Shown: positions 20,795-34,601, numbered from the stretch's first letter. The stretch: 64,000 bases of DNA from Balanoglossus misakiensis (GCA_040954595.2 CM082588.2:8556001-8620000); one strand, 5' to 3'. Program-made: numbers and translations. Notes: generated by a model from the letters alone, not told the origin.

Positions 20795-23686
20795 TTTCCT
20801 GACATCCGAGCAGCTGGTCCGTTTCTCCAGAACCACGTTTACGGACACGGACGTACAAGGCTCTACCAACGTGACCTTTAACCTCGGTTGTCTGTTTATA
20901 AGTTGGTTTCTCCAATGCGAAGCCGACCATGCACATATCCCGCCGCTGGCGGCGTGAGTGTAGCGTCAGCAGCAGCATTATATTATCGCTCAGATTTCAT
21001 TAATAAAATGTGACATTTCTTGTATATAGATCGCAGTTATGTGCAGAAAAAACTCCTCCACTATATTATATTATGACTGATGCTTCTTGCGATACATATT
21101 TTGTATCCTTTGAAGCACAATGTAGGCCCTACAAAAGATATGAACACACCACAACCATTTTGAATTTTCAGTCAAATTTGAGACAATTTCGCCCTCTTCG
21201 CGGTGACGCCTGATTTTTTTGCGATTTTAAGAGAGACTAATCTAAAGTGGCGTAGAGCGAAATATGAGAAATGTCAAAAACGTTTATTTTCGGCGCGCAG
21301 CACCACGCCGAAACCAAAAAAGCTCGTAAAATCACTCTTTCGTTCTATGAAAGCAGGATTGGAAAGTTTGAGCTTCACGATCACCGAAGCAGGTTGTACA
21401 CGTGGTGTAATGGCATATGTCTTGTTTTCATGTGATTTATGAAATACCAAGTGTGTCTTTGATGAGTTTCTTGGAATGAGCTTAAACTTGAAGTCAGCAT
21501 GGGTAACCCCGCGCGGCACTGTCTTGTAGCCTACCGGAAAAATGTCTGCGCAAGCTAGCCTTGGCGATGGCAGAGAATGAGATCGTCTTTTCTACCGTCT
21601 TTGTTCTTGAGATCGGAGAGGGCCAAGTTTTCGCAACACCCTTCGTGTACAGGCGAGAATTGGTTACTCATCTTTTCCCCATTAGCCTCGCTTTGAGTTC
21701 AGATTCATGATGGCTGTGTGAGGGCGCCAGCCTTATGAAAAGAGTGTACATTGTGTACATGTATATTGTTCGGAGGTAAAAAAAAAAAGAAAGAATCGAA
21801 CGTAGCGAGAGAAATTCCCTTGAGATTACATGTACTTTTATTAGTTACACCGCCACACTTCTTAAATATTACAGGATTTTTTAAATGCTTAAATATGACA
21901 GTGGCATCCAGTAAATGGTTGAAACTACTTAGATTCTTTCAGTCCCTCAATCCAAGTCGCTGTACATCTTACAGTGCATTGTTGGTGCATGGCTTATTGT
22001 GAACAATCCACGCACAGCTCTATCTGGGGTGTAATTCTTTTCTTCGTTTAATTCCAGAACGGGCCAAATATCTATGAAAAACTACAAATAAAATGGTGAA
22101 AGTGTTTCATCAGAACGATGAAATGGTTGAATGTGTGTCTAAATGTTTTTGTCACTATTGTAAATATTAAGTTGATAAACAGGTCGCTGGCTCTTTCAAC
22201 AAGTTCCAGAAAGAAACACAAGAGTATACGTATAGTTGACACCAATATACAGGAACAAAAATAAAAACAAAGTAAATCCACCAAAAGTTTCCTGCAGATG
22301 CATTCTAAGGAACAAAACAGACGGTTTCTGTCCTACCTGGTGTTTACAATTGAAATGTACAACCGCTTATAATTTACGCTCCACACAGAGGAAAGTGCGT
22401 GTGAAGTACACTTAGACGTGGAAGCACGCTTTTACATGTAAACCACGCGAGTAAGAAGTCGATCAAAGCCGACACAAGTCTGACGATGAATCAAGGAGCA
22501 AATAAATATACCACGCTTTTGTTCATTTATAAGCGTTTGGGTCAGAGAATAAGCTTGTGATGCTTGGGTCAAACGATCCCAATGTGAATAGGAAAGAAAT
22601 AATTACAGATGAAAATATGTGGGGTCCCAAGCAGTTAACTACCACATCTCTTATATATACAATTTCACATAAATAAAACAAAAAATAACCCCTTTCCAAC
22701 TAGTAATGTCTAGAAAGAATTTAAAACCTCAGTAACTTACTATTGACTTTTGTTTTTCGGTATTTTCTGCTATGTATCAACTGTGGTTTCTTGTTCGAGT
22801 CTAAATAGCTTCATGAAATGCCCGGTCTTTCGTTTTTCATCAACATCTGTACATGAGTAAATGGACATTGGTGTTGTTGCGCGCTGAGTCTCTTGATTGG
22901 GGCCGTCGACGTCGTTGTGTGGGACTCGCTGGCAACGTGGGTAAAATCAGTATTGACTCAGTGCGCAAGCGCGGCGCGACGACGGGTTCGCTTTAAATTC
23001 ATTTTACACAGTAATAATAACAATACCGATTTATGTGTTGAAAAACAAATACTTCGAGCAATGATTTAAGTTTCACAGAGTGGAACAAGAGCCCAGGGTT
23101 GATACACAATAATGCTTAGAAAAGAGCCCAGAACTCAGTCTTCATTTTATACATTTGTAGGCCTACATTATGCAGGACGACGATTTCATATTTGTAAACC
23201 ATAATAATAAGTCTTAAGCTTACAACTTAAAATGATTACATCTACTAGTACAGGCATGTAGGCATTCCAAAGAAAATTCGAGAGAAGCTGTCACGTCGGG
23301 AATATGCAATACTATACATATTGCTTGTGGTTGTGGCTTACAGTACTGAATAGACCAACATTATGCCAGAATTCATATATTGACTATGGTAAATTTAAGC
23401 AATAAAACACGCCCAGCCATGGTATACCATGGCTGGGGGTGTTGTATTGCTTAAAATAATTAATATCGTGCAAACGTTATACATAGCCTCAGAGGTATGT
23501 CATAGTTAGTGTAGGGGATTATTCCGTAAACTTTGCTATATAGATAGGCACATCAATATGATTCAACCGATTTTGTCGAAAACTACTGGAAGGGATCACT
23601 TAGGCAATGCGGGTTCAACATAGTTTCAGTGGTTAGTGCCGTTTGTTCATCCAATCGTTGTATTCTTCTGTGTCGTTTGGTCTGTC
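20795..23686. other. JAGN1 upstream DNA and unassigned stretch
   Basis: The 5' untranslated region and promoter of JAGN1 must lie in the first few hundred bases; a GC-richer patch with CGCCGC-type words lies at 20935-20960. Further on I see only AT-rich DNA, a CG-rich patch near 22895-22990 and a 62-bp palindrome at 23394-23455. Confidence 0.5.
23394..23455. repeat. 62-bp palindrome without spacer
   Basis: Two 31-bp arms beginning TTTAAGCAATA meet at GGTA/TACC and differ at two positions only. The centre contains CCCAGCCATGG and its exact inverse. Confidence 0.85.
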
Positions 23687-23923
23687 CTACACGTTGTTCT
23701 GGCAGAAGAGCTCTACTTCAGCGTGGGTCATTGGAGGATCTAATAAGCAGATCGCTAGAGCATCATCTCCATAACGATGTTGTAGAATATTATCCTTTTG
23801 TCTTCGACAGTAATGACATACTCCAAAACAGAGGTCTTCCAACTCATCGTCTGTCATCTGTTTTGAAGGGACGATAGTAGCAGAAATCACCATCATAACA
23901 AGCGCTATCGTTCCGATGCCCAT
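23687..23923 (-). CDS. Possible small secreted cysteine-containing peptide, 78 aa
   Basis: The frame starts exactly at an acceptor (CATTTTCAG|ATGGGC), so a noncoding exon would lie upstream. MGIGTIALVMMVISATIV looks like a signal peptide, followed by TDDELEDLCFGVCHYCRRQK, then AICLLDPPM and FCQ before TAG. That makes five cysteines, three clustered as CxxxCxxC; an odd number could mean a dimer or a missing exon. I do not recognise the family, and the function is unknown. Confidence 0.45.
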   Translation of the reverse strand: MGIGTIALVMMVISATIVPSKQMTDDELEDLCFGVCHYCRRQKDNILQHRYGDDALAICLLDPPMTHAEVELFCQNNV

Positions 23924-26826
23924 CTGAAAATGAAGTCATACAATAACAAGAATTATAGTTAAACTGCATATAAATAATAATTTAAAACCCAAGTGACTGG
24001 GCTCTAACAGACACGTTCGGAAACCCTGCTATAAAAAAATATGTATCTATCAAATCAAAGGCAAGGACCCCATCAAGTTAGATTCCAGAGAGAAGTTTGG
24101 GATAGAGAAATTGAAAACACTATACCAAGACGGTTTGACTGCTGAAACACCTCTGTCTTTGTCATTTAGACTCAACACCCAACGTTATTGTATATTTTTT
24201 TCCATGTCATGTTTGTTTGTTTGTTTGTTTGTTTGTTTGGTGGGTGGGTGGGTGGGTGGTTAGTGTTGAATTGTGGGATGGTTGCTTCGTTGGCGTGCGC
24301 GCGCATGCAGTACATTTTGGCGGCACGTCATGCAATCAAGATGGCCGCTAACAAATTGGTCGTTGAGGTTCAGGAGGAACAGCTCTAAATTAACGCTGTA
24401 TTTGCCTACATCTACAGTTTTATTATTTATTAAATCTGCTCACGGGAGTACATTCAGTTCACATCTGGTCGGGATAAGGCCGACATCATATCGTCACATC
24501 GCCATTGAACTACTTTAGTTACCTTTCCATTGACAGGATTGTTCATCGACAGTGTTTCCAATTCGTTTGCTGTTTTGTGTAATATCGATTTCTGTTGTGA
24601 TGGTATTCACAGAGTCGTGTAACACCTGCATTTGACAGTTGTGTGATGTATTCAATCGATAAAACCCAGAACAGTTGCACTGATAGTTAATAGAGAGGTA
24701 TAAAAGCTCAACTGGTGTACTTTTTGTAAGGGGGGGGGGGGGGGGGGTAGGTCTAAATAAAATCTACGTTTGCCCCTTGTGTGGCAGACACACCAATAGC
24801 GAAGGCCATCAATGAGGGTTTCTCGGATTAATATATCAGCAAACCCGTCTGCAAAACTGCAAAATCAAATATAGCTGGGGGTTTTCGTATTTAAGAGCAA
24901 TTTGCATAGTTAGTGACAGCTCACATATCTCGCTCCAAGGTCTATGAACTAATCAACCAACACACTTGGCGACTTGTTTCATGTAAATAAGTATCTAATT
25001 TGCATATTTGGTCCACATATACCATCGGTTGCTTTGTTACGTGTACGTTGACATAATCTAGTGTTGTTCCAATACCCCAATCTACTCTAGTTTTTTCTTG
25101 ACGACCACACCCTTTTAGGGTCCTATGAATATCCTTTACGCACTCCGTTACCAAACTTATACAAGCAAACATGCATGCCATACCTATAACCCCGGAAATT
25201 ACTGGCCACTCATTAAACTGTAGTCTTTATCACTTTTTTAATCATCATGCGTCACATTCTTTACTTGCTATTCGCATAATTATGAAATGATTCAATATTT
25301 GAGACATACCTTTGTAGAGATGAAATGTTCCAAGTTTTGATATTGAGAGAGATATGCTTAATCCTGCAAAGAAGGCAAAAGTTGGTAATGATTATTAAAC
25401 TGCGCACGCTAGTTCACATGCCTATATCGTCATGGTATGCGTCGGCAAGAGAAGACAAACTGATGCAAATAGAAGAAATGGTGAGGATTTTAGAGGATAG
25501 GGAATAGATATGAAGTATTTTATTGTGGAAAAATATGTGAAATTTGGCAGATCTAGAGGCTTTAACAACAGCATTTGCACGATGTCAAATCTAGGTTGAC
25601 TGGACACCAGCTTGTTCAAAACAATAATGAGTGGTGTAATATTGCACACTCCCTAATTTATCGATGTGAAATATGCCCAAAGTATAAGGGCTGGGAGGCT
25701 TTTTGCTTTCCGTTGCATTGTATTGTTATGTCTTCAAAATGTATAAACTTACAAGTACATGTAACCAACTAACTAACTAACTAACTAACTAACTAAATAT
25801 TACACATAGTACATGTATTATATTTGTGAATATGTAAAATAGCTAGCTCCGTTAATGAAAGCGTGAGAAGGAGGGAGTCATCGATATAGGGTAATACGGA
25901 TGTAAAAACTAGTGCAAAAATATAGAGGGAAAGTTGTTTTGATGATGTTTACATAAAAACTGGCGACATGAAAACTTGGTGACGAAGCCGCGTGCCAACG
26001 AAACGGAACTGATCAAGGTTACTCAAACATATGTGAGTGAAATTTTGAAATTCTCATAGCCTGCATAAAACATCAAATTGGTAATAGGACAAAATGGGTC
26101 AAACACTAGAACCTTGGATATCAAAAACAAAGTCTCCCCTTTAGCTCAGCAGTTATAAATACCCCATCGTCCATTCAGATAATCCCCAAAGGCGGGAAAT
26201 ACACCTTTGACGTCACATTAGCACAAATCCGTCATGTGTTAAAGACTATGAACACCTATCGAACGCTTTGATATTTACCAAATGCGGGGCATTGTTAAAA
26301 ATCAATCTTCCTATTTGTTCCCCCATTTTCGTTTGTACGTTTAGTTTATATATAAACCCTGCTGATAATTCCAGCGCATGGTTTCCTTAGACTTTGTATT
26401 GAGAATCGCCTCAACAATAATAACACACAAAAGCAAAGCTGTCGGTGGATTTGCTTTCCCGTTGGTGTCTTTTCCCGTGACAGCTGCTGTGTTATAGTTA
26501 AAGGAAACAGTGTATTAAAATCTTTGACGTCAATATCACCAAATGACGAGTATTCACTGATTAAAAAGGTTTCTGAATACCTAGTACTCCTCAAAATTGA
26601 AAATAAAATAGATTTTGAAATGCCATCATGATGGTTTTGTTGGGGGGGGGGGCAATCCCTGGCAAAACACGTCCAACAGTAATTCCTTTTTGATGCCAAG
26701 AAATGAAAACAAGGAAACTTCTATATCATCATTATACATTTGTGTACTGTTGTTCGTTTTTTTTGTTGAAGAAGTGAAAAGCACTTCCTTTTTTCACTTT
26801 TTTGCTTTTCTCTCCTGTATACCTGT
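23924..26826. other. Unassigned stretch with short microsatellites
   Basis: Contains GTTT and GGTG runs (24207-24258), a CG-rich patch with GGCGTGCGCGCGCATGC (24290-24307), a 17-base G tract near 24732 and a CTAA microsatellite (25766-25794). A 79-codon minus-strand frame at 24942-25181 lacks family resemblance or splice support. I see no gene I can support. Confidence 0.45.
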
Positions 26827-27012
26827 TAAAGGGACAAGATCTCTTTCTCTCTCTCGCTGCCCTTTCCCATTAATTATGTGTCATTCAAGACACCGTTTAT
26901 GTTATTCTACATGTGGATATATAGTGAATCAACGATCAACACACACAACTTCCATCCCGTTTGTAGGATATGAGAGTAAACATCTCACGAAAATGGATAA
27001 ATGGTAGAGACT
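26827..27012. mobile_element. MITE family A, half copy
   Basis: Starts ttaaagggacaagatctctt and continues through attaattatgtg, tctacatgtggatatatagt and the central palindrome, then breaks off; the second half is missing. Confidence 0.8.
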
Positions 27013-29656
27013 GTAACTACTACTAAGTCCTTAACCTTGAAAGTATATATTCCTGCATACATTTATTCAATTCTTGAAATATCTGTTTGAATTAGTAGCA
27101 GAATGTGTAACATTATAGGTCACGCTCGGCGTGATCTGTATGGAAGTAAGGGGGTTTGAAACAGAAAGTGACATTTCTGTTTTAGTATTGAAGCATAATC
27201 CTAACCATTTTACACGCATTTTGACACATCTCCAGTGAACATATAGTTTCAATGATGCCATCGTTGGGTGTACAGACAAACTCAAAAAATCGAGGAACTT
27301 TTCTTACAAGCTTACTTTTATAAAATACAATGTACTCCAGTGGGCCTACATTTTTCACAAAGTCAAGCAAGCTTAGCTCGGCTCATTTCCGCAATAGATA
27401 GGTTCAAAGGTTACCAAGCTTTCATAGTGAGATTGTTTTGGGGGCAATTTAGTTTCGACTTTATTAGCTGTGATGATCAGCGCCGCAGTTCTACCCAAAA
27501 TCTTACCTTGGCAACACGGTTTGCCACTGTCGCCCGGTGTGCTGCCGATTTGCATGGCAAGCTGTTCTGACTAAAATATTAAAATCGGATTAGAGAGCGA
27601 CAGGGTGTAAATGTGCGCGCGTTCTTTCGGTCGGTCGTGGTTTGGTTAAAACGAAGAGTCAGCAATTGCAACTATGACGTGGTCCATCGCTCACTCATTC
27701 AACGTCTAAAGCTTCATGTCCATCCTATTGGTCTGGACAATGATTCGATAGGGCGACAACGGTTCAATGTGTCAGAAACTCTAAAAAATGTCATCGTTAC
27801 ACAGTTTGCTAAATATAAAACTGCATAACTATAGGTTGGATAGTTTCTGCGAAAAATGATGGACGTGAGGGCAAAAATTATATTTTTACTACGGTGTATG
27901 TAATCGCAATTTAAATATCGACTGTGGTATATTGTACATGTTTTTGCATCGACCGCAGTATTTTTTGTCTCTCTGAGAGACAGTGGTGTTAATACAGCCA
28001 TTTGTGCAACCTGTCAATCATCATAGTAATTCCATGTCAAACGGAAATAGCAGGGGATGACGTCAGATCACGTGTTTTGATGACTATTGAGTTCAGTCAA
28101 GATTGGGTACAGTATTTATTTCGTTTTTTTAAACGCATGCTATGCATAGCGGATGCATGCTCATTTCAAATCAAGGTCAGAGATTCCTCGAAACCTCTTT
28201 GACATAAGACTTGACACTGACATTAAATTGGGCAATTTATAGAAGTGATTTTATGGCCGTAGAGTTGCAATTAAGAATGCTTCCAGTAAGTGGTGAGGTT
28301 TCGTCGGATCGTAGCAATTCGATAAAGCCGGAAAATAACTCTAACCTGCCAAGTGATGTCTAAACTCTCTTGGCTGTAGCATCAACTTACTTTCCGTGCT
28401 TTTTTATTTTAGCCTTTACCAGTCAAATTTCAGCGATACTCTGTTAAATATTCCCTGGACCCCCGGAGTGGTCAAACTGCTGGCTATAACCATGAACGGT
28501 GTGTGGTGCTCTTTCATTTGTTGTTGGTTTTGCACGCGGAAAGTTATTAGTTACTATTATATTAAGGCACCATGTAGGGGGTCGCCATGGCGTGCTCTAC
28601 TTGTACCGATGTACTCTAATACCAGGACAGCAGCTGGTAAAAGAATTATTTTTTTGTGATGTGGCATGTAAAAGCATAACTTCGGTATGTAAAACTACAA
28701 CAGCCCTGAGGGACCAGTGTCACTTGTTTGGTGACATGAGCGCGGACATTTCATGGCCGATGCTTGATGTTTGGCGCGGAGGGCAGAGGGGGGGGGGGGG
28801 GGGGGAGAGAATATGTAGACAAGCTAATCGACTACAGTGGAACACCAACTATCCGAATTTCGGATTAACCCTTCATCACGGTCCCGTGAATAAGGCTGCC
28901 ATTTTGTAGTCCGATCTTCACGTAAGATTTGCCTATATAGACGAAGTGAGTTATGATATTGGAGCCACGGTCGCAATATTCTGTACCTCTATTCGCATGA
29001 ATTCGGAAGGATTGTGATTCAGACACAGAGAACAGGGTTTGGCATGGTGGCGGGGATTGAAAGCCGTGATCACCGATTTAGAAAACCCACTTCTACTATT
29101 GTCATTGTCATGAAATTTCACACATAGCTCAGTCAAATAAAAATAAATTAACCGGTCAAATAAAATCGATGATCACCGCGCTCTATTTTGAGATAAACTT
29201 CGCTAAATATTTTGCCCATAGACAAACCGTTGGTGAAAAATGATGACTCGGCAGTTTTCTTCTATATCGACTAAATTCTCGGCCTTTTGTTTCGAAAACA
29301 AGTGCGGTGACCCCTATATTTTTTTTTACCGATTTTCATTATACATACAAATGAATTTCTGAGACAGGCATGAGCTCTCGTAGTCCTGCAAAAACATATT
29401 TGATGTGAAATAACCTTCTGTGTGAAATAAAAATTTAAAATTACAATACACACGTGGTTTGTCTTTACTGCAGCTCACTTCGGAATTCCAGTTCTGTTTG
29501 AATATATATGTGGCTCTTAGTGTATAATGTTCGATGAAGAGATTGAAGTTTTCCAGGCCTTGCCAAACCAGACTTCTCCAAAACCACACTCAGATGACAT
29601 AACCAAACGCCATAGATTTTATAAACTACAATTAATTCTTATTGGGTTAAGTCTAA
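27013..29656. other. Unassigned stretch
   Basis: AT-rich DNA with a G tract at 28789-28806. Open frames are short, without family resemblance. I see no gene here. Confidence 0.45.
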
Positions 29657-29780
29657 GAATGAATGAATGAATGAATGAATGAATGAATGAATGAATGAAT
29701 GAATGAATGAATGAATGAATGAATGAATGAATGAATGAATGAATGAATGAATGAATGAATGAATGAATGAATGAATGAAT
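29657..29780. repeat. GAAT tetranucleotide microsatellite
   Basis: About 31 uninterrupted units of GAAT. Confidence 0.98.
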
Positions 29781-32099
29781 TTGCAGGCGCCTTATTTCAT
29801 CGAGCGACCGTCTCTACAAAAATGCTGGAAGAATGTATGCTGTTATAGATGCATTGTACTAAATTAAGATCGAGGGTAAGTAGCTAACTTGATATCAAAC
29901 AAAGTTCACTTACGAATATTGTCTATGGATAACTGAAGATATCTGATATAAACATTTCATTGGTGTGCAGTTTTTTTAGACAGTATGTTATGGAAAACGT
30001 TCGAATTTTCAATAGAAAATAAATTGAAGATAATTGTGCTATATTAGAACATTTTTTATGCAGAATCCGTGCAGGCAATCAAAAAGTTTGCAACACTTTT
30101 ATAAAATTCAATCAACTGGTACAGAATTCTCATAAACAGTTTATAACGTTTGCAACGATGGCTTACAGACCAATATTTTTTTTACCTTTTTATATTATCC
30201 ATTAAGATCCAATTTCTTTATAAAACTTTCTATCCAACTTTCTATGCAAAATGATACAATTTCTATGAAGAATTAATAGAATACCGAAAGGCTCTTTCTA
30301 AACATCCATTAGCTTTATAAAATCCTATAAACCACGACAAAAACCGCCATAATCTCTAAATAAAAATTGTATGGGATTGGAATAGGTTTCTTCTACAATA
30401 TCCTCTGCTTGTTTTCAAAAGTTTCAATAATTCCATGGTTCATTTGTTTAAATGTGTATTCTATGATTTCTCTGCCAAGAACCTATAGATGTTTTGTAAA
30501 ATAAAAGTATTAATGCAATTTAACAATTATATGTTACATTTAATATTATTTTATATTATTAATACACCAGGAGATATAACAGGTTACCTTGTACATGGAA
30601 AGCAAAGCAATTGAACGAACATTAAAAAATCCAGTTTCATTGATGTCGCATCGTTTACTTTCTGTAGTGTTTTGACGAACTTTGTAATATGGGTTGCTGT
30701 GCGTATAGGTTACTTCCAAATTTTAACGAATGTACACAATTCACTCATAATTGAAAGGAATACGGCCAATCCCATTCAAAATGTTTCATCAAGCTTTCAG
30801 GTAACAGAAGTGGCTGAGGTATTTGCAAAGTTCCCCATCGGCGCCCACCACACCCTTTTGAGCAACCCCCCATGTTTGTTATTGACCCCACCCCCCATGT
30901 GCACCCCATCTACCCTCCGACACACCTAACGTCTCCCTAAGACTTCATCTTGCTTGTTGGAACTCGACAATGCGCTTCGAATGAAACGAGCGACGAACCT
31001 GGGTCGCGTACTGTCGTCCGCAGTTATGGTCAGTGCATGTTAGCGGTCTTGAACGGATACCCAACTGTATTATTGACATTTCGTCGCCAACAGCTCTGTC
31101 TCCCAAAGCACCGTGAATCATATCAATACCACGATCCTCTGAAACCTACCTTTCACTACCACTGTCTACATTAAAGGCACGACTGACGCGGTTCCTTTTA
31201 ACATACACCAAATTCCATACAACCTAACTATACCAGAAACACTGACTCAACAAATTGTGAAACATCGTTTTTTGATAAACATGTGTGTAACAATCTTATC
31301 TCATGATCGTTAAGAGAACAAGACTGGAATGAAGAAAATCTTAGCGTAGTGAAACAAAAATAGGTTAGAACGAAAAACATGTTAACAAGAACTCCGCTGG
31401 AGTTTGAACGTTTATGGCTTACCTTCCTCCGTTGGCCTGAAACACGACTGCTGCAGTCAATCTATCGAAGCAGAGTGATTCCAATACGAATTGATTTTCA
31501 GTATGTTAATTGTATTTATATCTCATGGATTTCGACGTCATAAAGATGGACCAACACATGTGAAGTATCATGCATGCATGGGTGCCTTTGGTTGTACACC
31601 AACACACCAGCTGTGTCCACTTGAAAATACTTTTTTGTCATGTGAATGTTTATTTAAATATTAAAGCTCCCATATATGGCAAATTCCGACCGTTGTGGTA
31701 AAAAAAGACGAAATCAACAGTATAGAAATGTCAATAGATTTCCATGTAATTCGAACTGTTGATCAAACTAAAAGTCTAGAAAAGACTTCGATGTTAGGAA
31801 CAGTATGAAATCTTTTCTCTGTGATCAATTAATAATGGAACAGCAAATTTAATTATAAGCACATTTTCGCTATTCTTGTTCCAGATAGCAACCGTACGTT
31901 AATGTGGTATTCATGAATAGAATCGGGAATATCTGGAATCCATATCTTGGCTCCGCTGAAGAAGAAATTAGTAATTAATTTACGACATAAAATGGCTAGG
32001 GCTATTGTGCATTTCAGTTGGGACAGGCTGGCATAAGCCTGACTGTGCACAGTAGGCCTACACGTGTGTTAATCCTTTGGACCAAAGGTCCAAAGGGAC
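29781..32099. other. Unassigned stretch
   Basis: Strongly AT-rich from 29800 to 30660, then ordinary sequence. A possible terminal exon for the coding-like stretch at 32100 (acceptor CTTCTTCAG|CGGAGC near 31960, short frame to a stop) is a weak candidate only. Confidence 0.4.
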
Positions 32100-32109
32100 T
32101 TATAGGATT

Positions 32110-32861
32110 ACCTTGTACATGTTGTACGTGCTTTGTACCGCATACCGAACGTTAGACAAGAGAACCTCAATCAAAGTGAGGCTTGAGTGGAGATCATGTG
32201 CGAACCTGACAAAGCTGCCGAGAAAAATATCTAAAGTTTGAACATCCGGTGCAGTCAAGGTTGATGGTAGCCACTGCGCCATTTCAATTATCTCAATCAA
32301 ACACGTCAAACCTTCAGCTTGCACAGTAATATCAGTGGGACTGAGTGAAGAAGCTGCCAATTTATGTCCAAATTTATTGAAAATTTCTTGAGATATTGTC
32401 CATAGACACAGACAATGTACCACAACCATGAAAGCGTAACCATGGAAATGCTATGTGTAATATATGACGTTTTGCACTGGCAGTCGATGAATTAATGCAT
32501 CACACTTTTGAAGCAATTTTGTCTCTATGGTATTATGTAGTTGCGTGGTCAACTGAAATGACAAAACTTTCGATTTTAGTGATCGTATATCGTTAGATTT
32601 TGCCTCTGTGTGACTGAAAACATCTTCCGAACTTCGAAATGCGTATGTCCAAAGTGAATTTGGTTTCATAACTTCTTTCTGTTCCAAAATCATAGGACAG
32701 TGTGTAATAACACCCAAGCAAATTGTGCCCATCCCCAGTCCGCTGCTGTCTGTGCTAGCGCCAGCAGCGACAGGGAAGCAGACTGGAGTGTAGCACAGCG
32801 CCCTCAACATCCTAACTTTTATGAAATGTTTTTTTTTTTCCAACAAACTGTGAAGCCACAT
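32110..32861 (-). pseudogene. Coding-like stretch with one in-frame stop; unrecognised
   Basis: On the minus strand two long frames are in the same phase and separated by a single TAG at 32453-32451. The first contains LGMGTICLGVITHCPMILEQ and SKVLSFQLTTQLHNTIETKL; the second contains KFGHKLAASSLSPTDITVQA and LDIFLGSFVRFAHDLHSSLT and ends at a good donor (TACAAG|GTAATC, exon end 32110). The residue mix is protein-like and mostly helical. It may be a pseudogene, two exons of an unknown gene, or an error in the sequence. I cannot name a family. Confidence 0.35.
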
Positions 32862-32929
32862 TCAATTTACAGATGTCCACAAATAGCATAGTTGAGTGTT
32901 GTAAAAGATATATATAGTAGCTCTTTTTT

Positions 32930-33005
32930 TCTCTCTCTCGACAGTGCCACCCACTGATATTATGTGATTGGCCATGTCTCAATTTGCCATGGTAAGAGAA
33001 TTTCA
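32930..33005. repeat. MITE family C, fragment
   Basis: Contains tgccacccactgatattatg, gtgattggccatgtctcaat and tttgccatggtaa, one half of the family C consensus. Confidence 0.6.
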
Positions 33006-33466
33006 TGTTCTTCTTACCTGTCTGTTACAAAACATATCTACATGTACAACACTGGCACCATTTAATTGGCCAGCCAATCTTTAATATCAGTCTGTACAGT
33101 TACGGTAATGCCTTGCCAACATTTCTTATTGTGTACTCATAGTGGGGGGGGGGGGGGGGGAAGTAACCACGCATAATTAAGAAGACTAACATGACTAGTT
33201 TTCAAACAATTTATTTACTGAAGTCTGAACCAAATGGAAACATGTACAAAAAATTTCACATCCTAAAGGAAAGGTAGAAACACAAAAATGTAATGCAATT
33301 GACTAATACATATATTTTAATATAAATACATTGCATGTTGATGACTTGTGGATAAATTGCATGTCTGTTATCTGCACCTATGTGCTGATGACATATTGAT
33401 AGACACACTGACTGCATCATTGTTGTAACACACACCCATGCACATACATGTAAATTTTGCGTGTTA

Positions 33467-33660
33467 TTTAAAAGTATACAGTCACCTCCTATTTACATTT
33501 GTCCATATATGGCTGAAATGGCATATTTGAGCATTCTAAAGAACATATGGTTGCGCTCTTTTTTCGTGTGTGCCACCTACTAAAAATCTGTGATTGGCTA
33601 GATTTCAATTTGCTGTGGTAACTATAGCTAATTTTCTATAGGTGACCGTATACCTTTAAG
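33467..33660. mobile_element. MITE family C, full copy
   Basis: About 195 bp from aaagtatacagtcacctcct to gtgaccgtatacctttaa, with the core attctaaagaacatatggtt and the gccacctac box. The ends are inverted repeats. Confidence 0.85.
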
Positions 33661-33678
33661 TTCAAACATCAGCTGTCT

Positions 33679-33770
33679 TAACCCTTTCACCCCAGTTCCC
33701 TGTTTAGAAGTCCAACCTTACCATAGAAAACAATGGGTTCGGACTTAACCACGGCGATGAAGGGGTTAAT
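33679..33770. repeat. MITE family I, about 90 bp
   Basis: Starts aaccctttcaccccagttcc and ends with an inverse-like gatgaaggggttaa. Related copies are at 41502-41584 and 53930-54024. Confidence 0.7.
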
Positions 33771-33832
33771 TAAATAGTCCACTCTACTGTATTAGATGAC
33801 ACTCCAGACTAATTTGGATTAGAACTACAATA

Positions 33833-34161
33833 AAAGGACAAAGTCTCTCTCTCGCTGCCTTTTTTCCATTAACTATGTTTGATACAAGACACTGTTTGCG
33901 TTATTCATGTGGCTATATAGTGAATCAAAGTTCGACCACACACAACTTCCATCCCATTTGTAGGATATGAGAGTGAAAAACTTGGCAAAATGAATGAAAG
34001 GTAAACACCGATTACCGGTATTTATTTTTGCGAGTTTTTCACTCTTGTGTCTACAAGCAGGATGGAAGATGTGTGTGGTCATTGTAGAATAACATATATG
34101 GTGTCTAGTATCAAAATAATTAATGGAAATGGGCAACGAGAGACAGACTTTGTCCCTTTAG
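33833..34161. mobile_element. MITE family A
   Basis: Starts aaaggacaaagtctctctct and ends agactttgtccctttag, with internal attaactatgtttgatacaa. Both halves are present. It lies just past the likely 3' end of the DYNLT gene (TTTATT, AATAAA on the gene's strand, at 34246). Confidence 0.85.
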
Positions 34162-34601
34162 TATAAATTTACCCTCAAAAGCCACATACGAATAAAGCGC
34201 CACAAAGTCTTGTTTGTACAATACATAGGAAGAGTTTGCATGTGTTTATTTAAACAAAATTGTTGAGAAAAGAAATGTACAAAGTTCCGGATAGGAAAAA
34301 CCTTTTTCATTTTTCAAGTTTTCGATCCACGTCGAAGAAAAAAAAAATAAAACATATGGAACAAAAGAAGAACAAAATAATGTTATTTATCACTCATTTC
34401 TGTCTGGGAATCAAATGTTATAAATATTTAGATGATGCATTTTTTTTTCTTTTTTTTCTCTTCTTTGTCAGTATTACTATTAGCAATACTAATATTCAAC
34501 TTTCTGCATGTTCAATCACAGCGACAGTAAAAATAAACAGAAACTTTATACAGTAAAAACCGTCATCGCTAGCAAGCAAGTCTGAATCAGTTGTTGTCTA
34601 T

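Noticed and set aside
24942-25181. Minus-strand 79-codon frame with five cysteines
   Set aside because: No signal peptide of good quality, no splice borders and no family match.
28396-28909. Overlapping plus-strand frames of 87 and 136 codons
   Set aside because: They run through a poly-G tract and show no domain or family.
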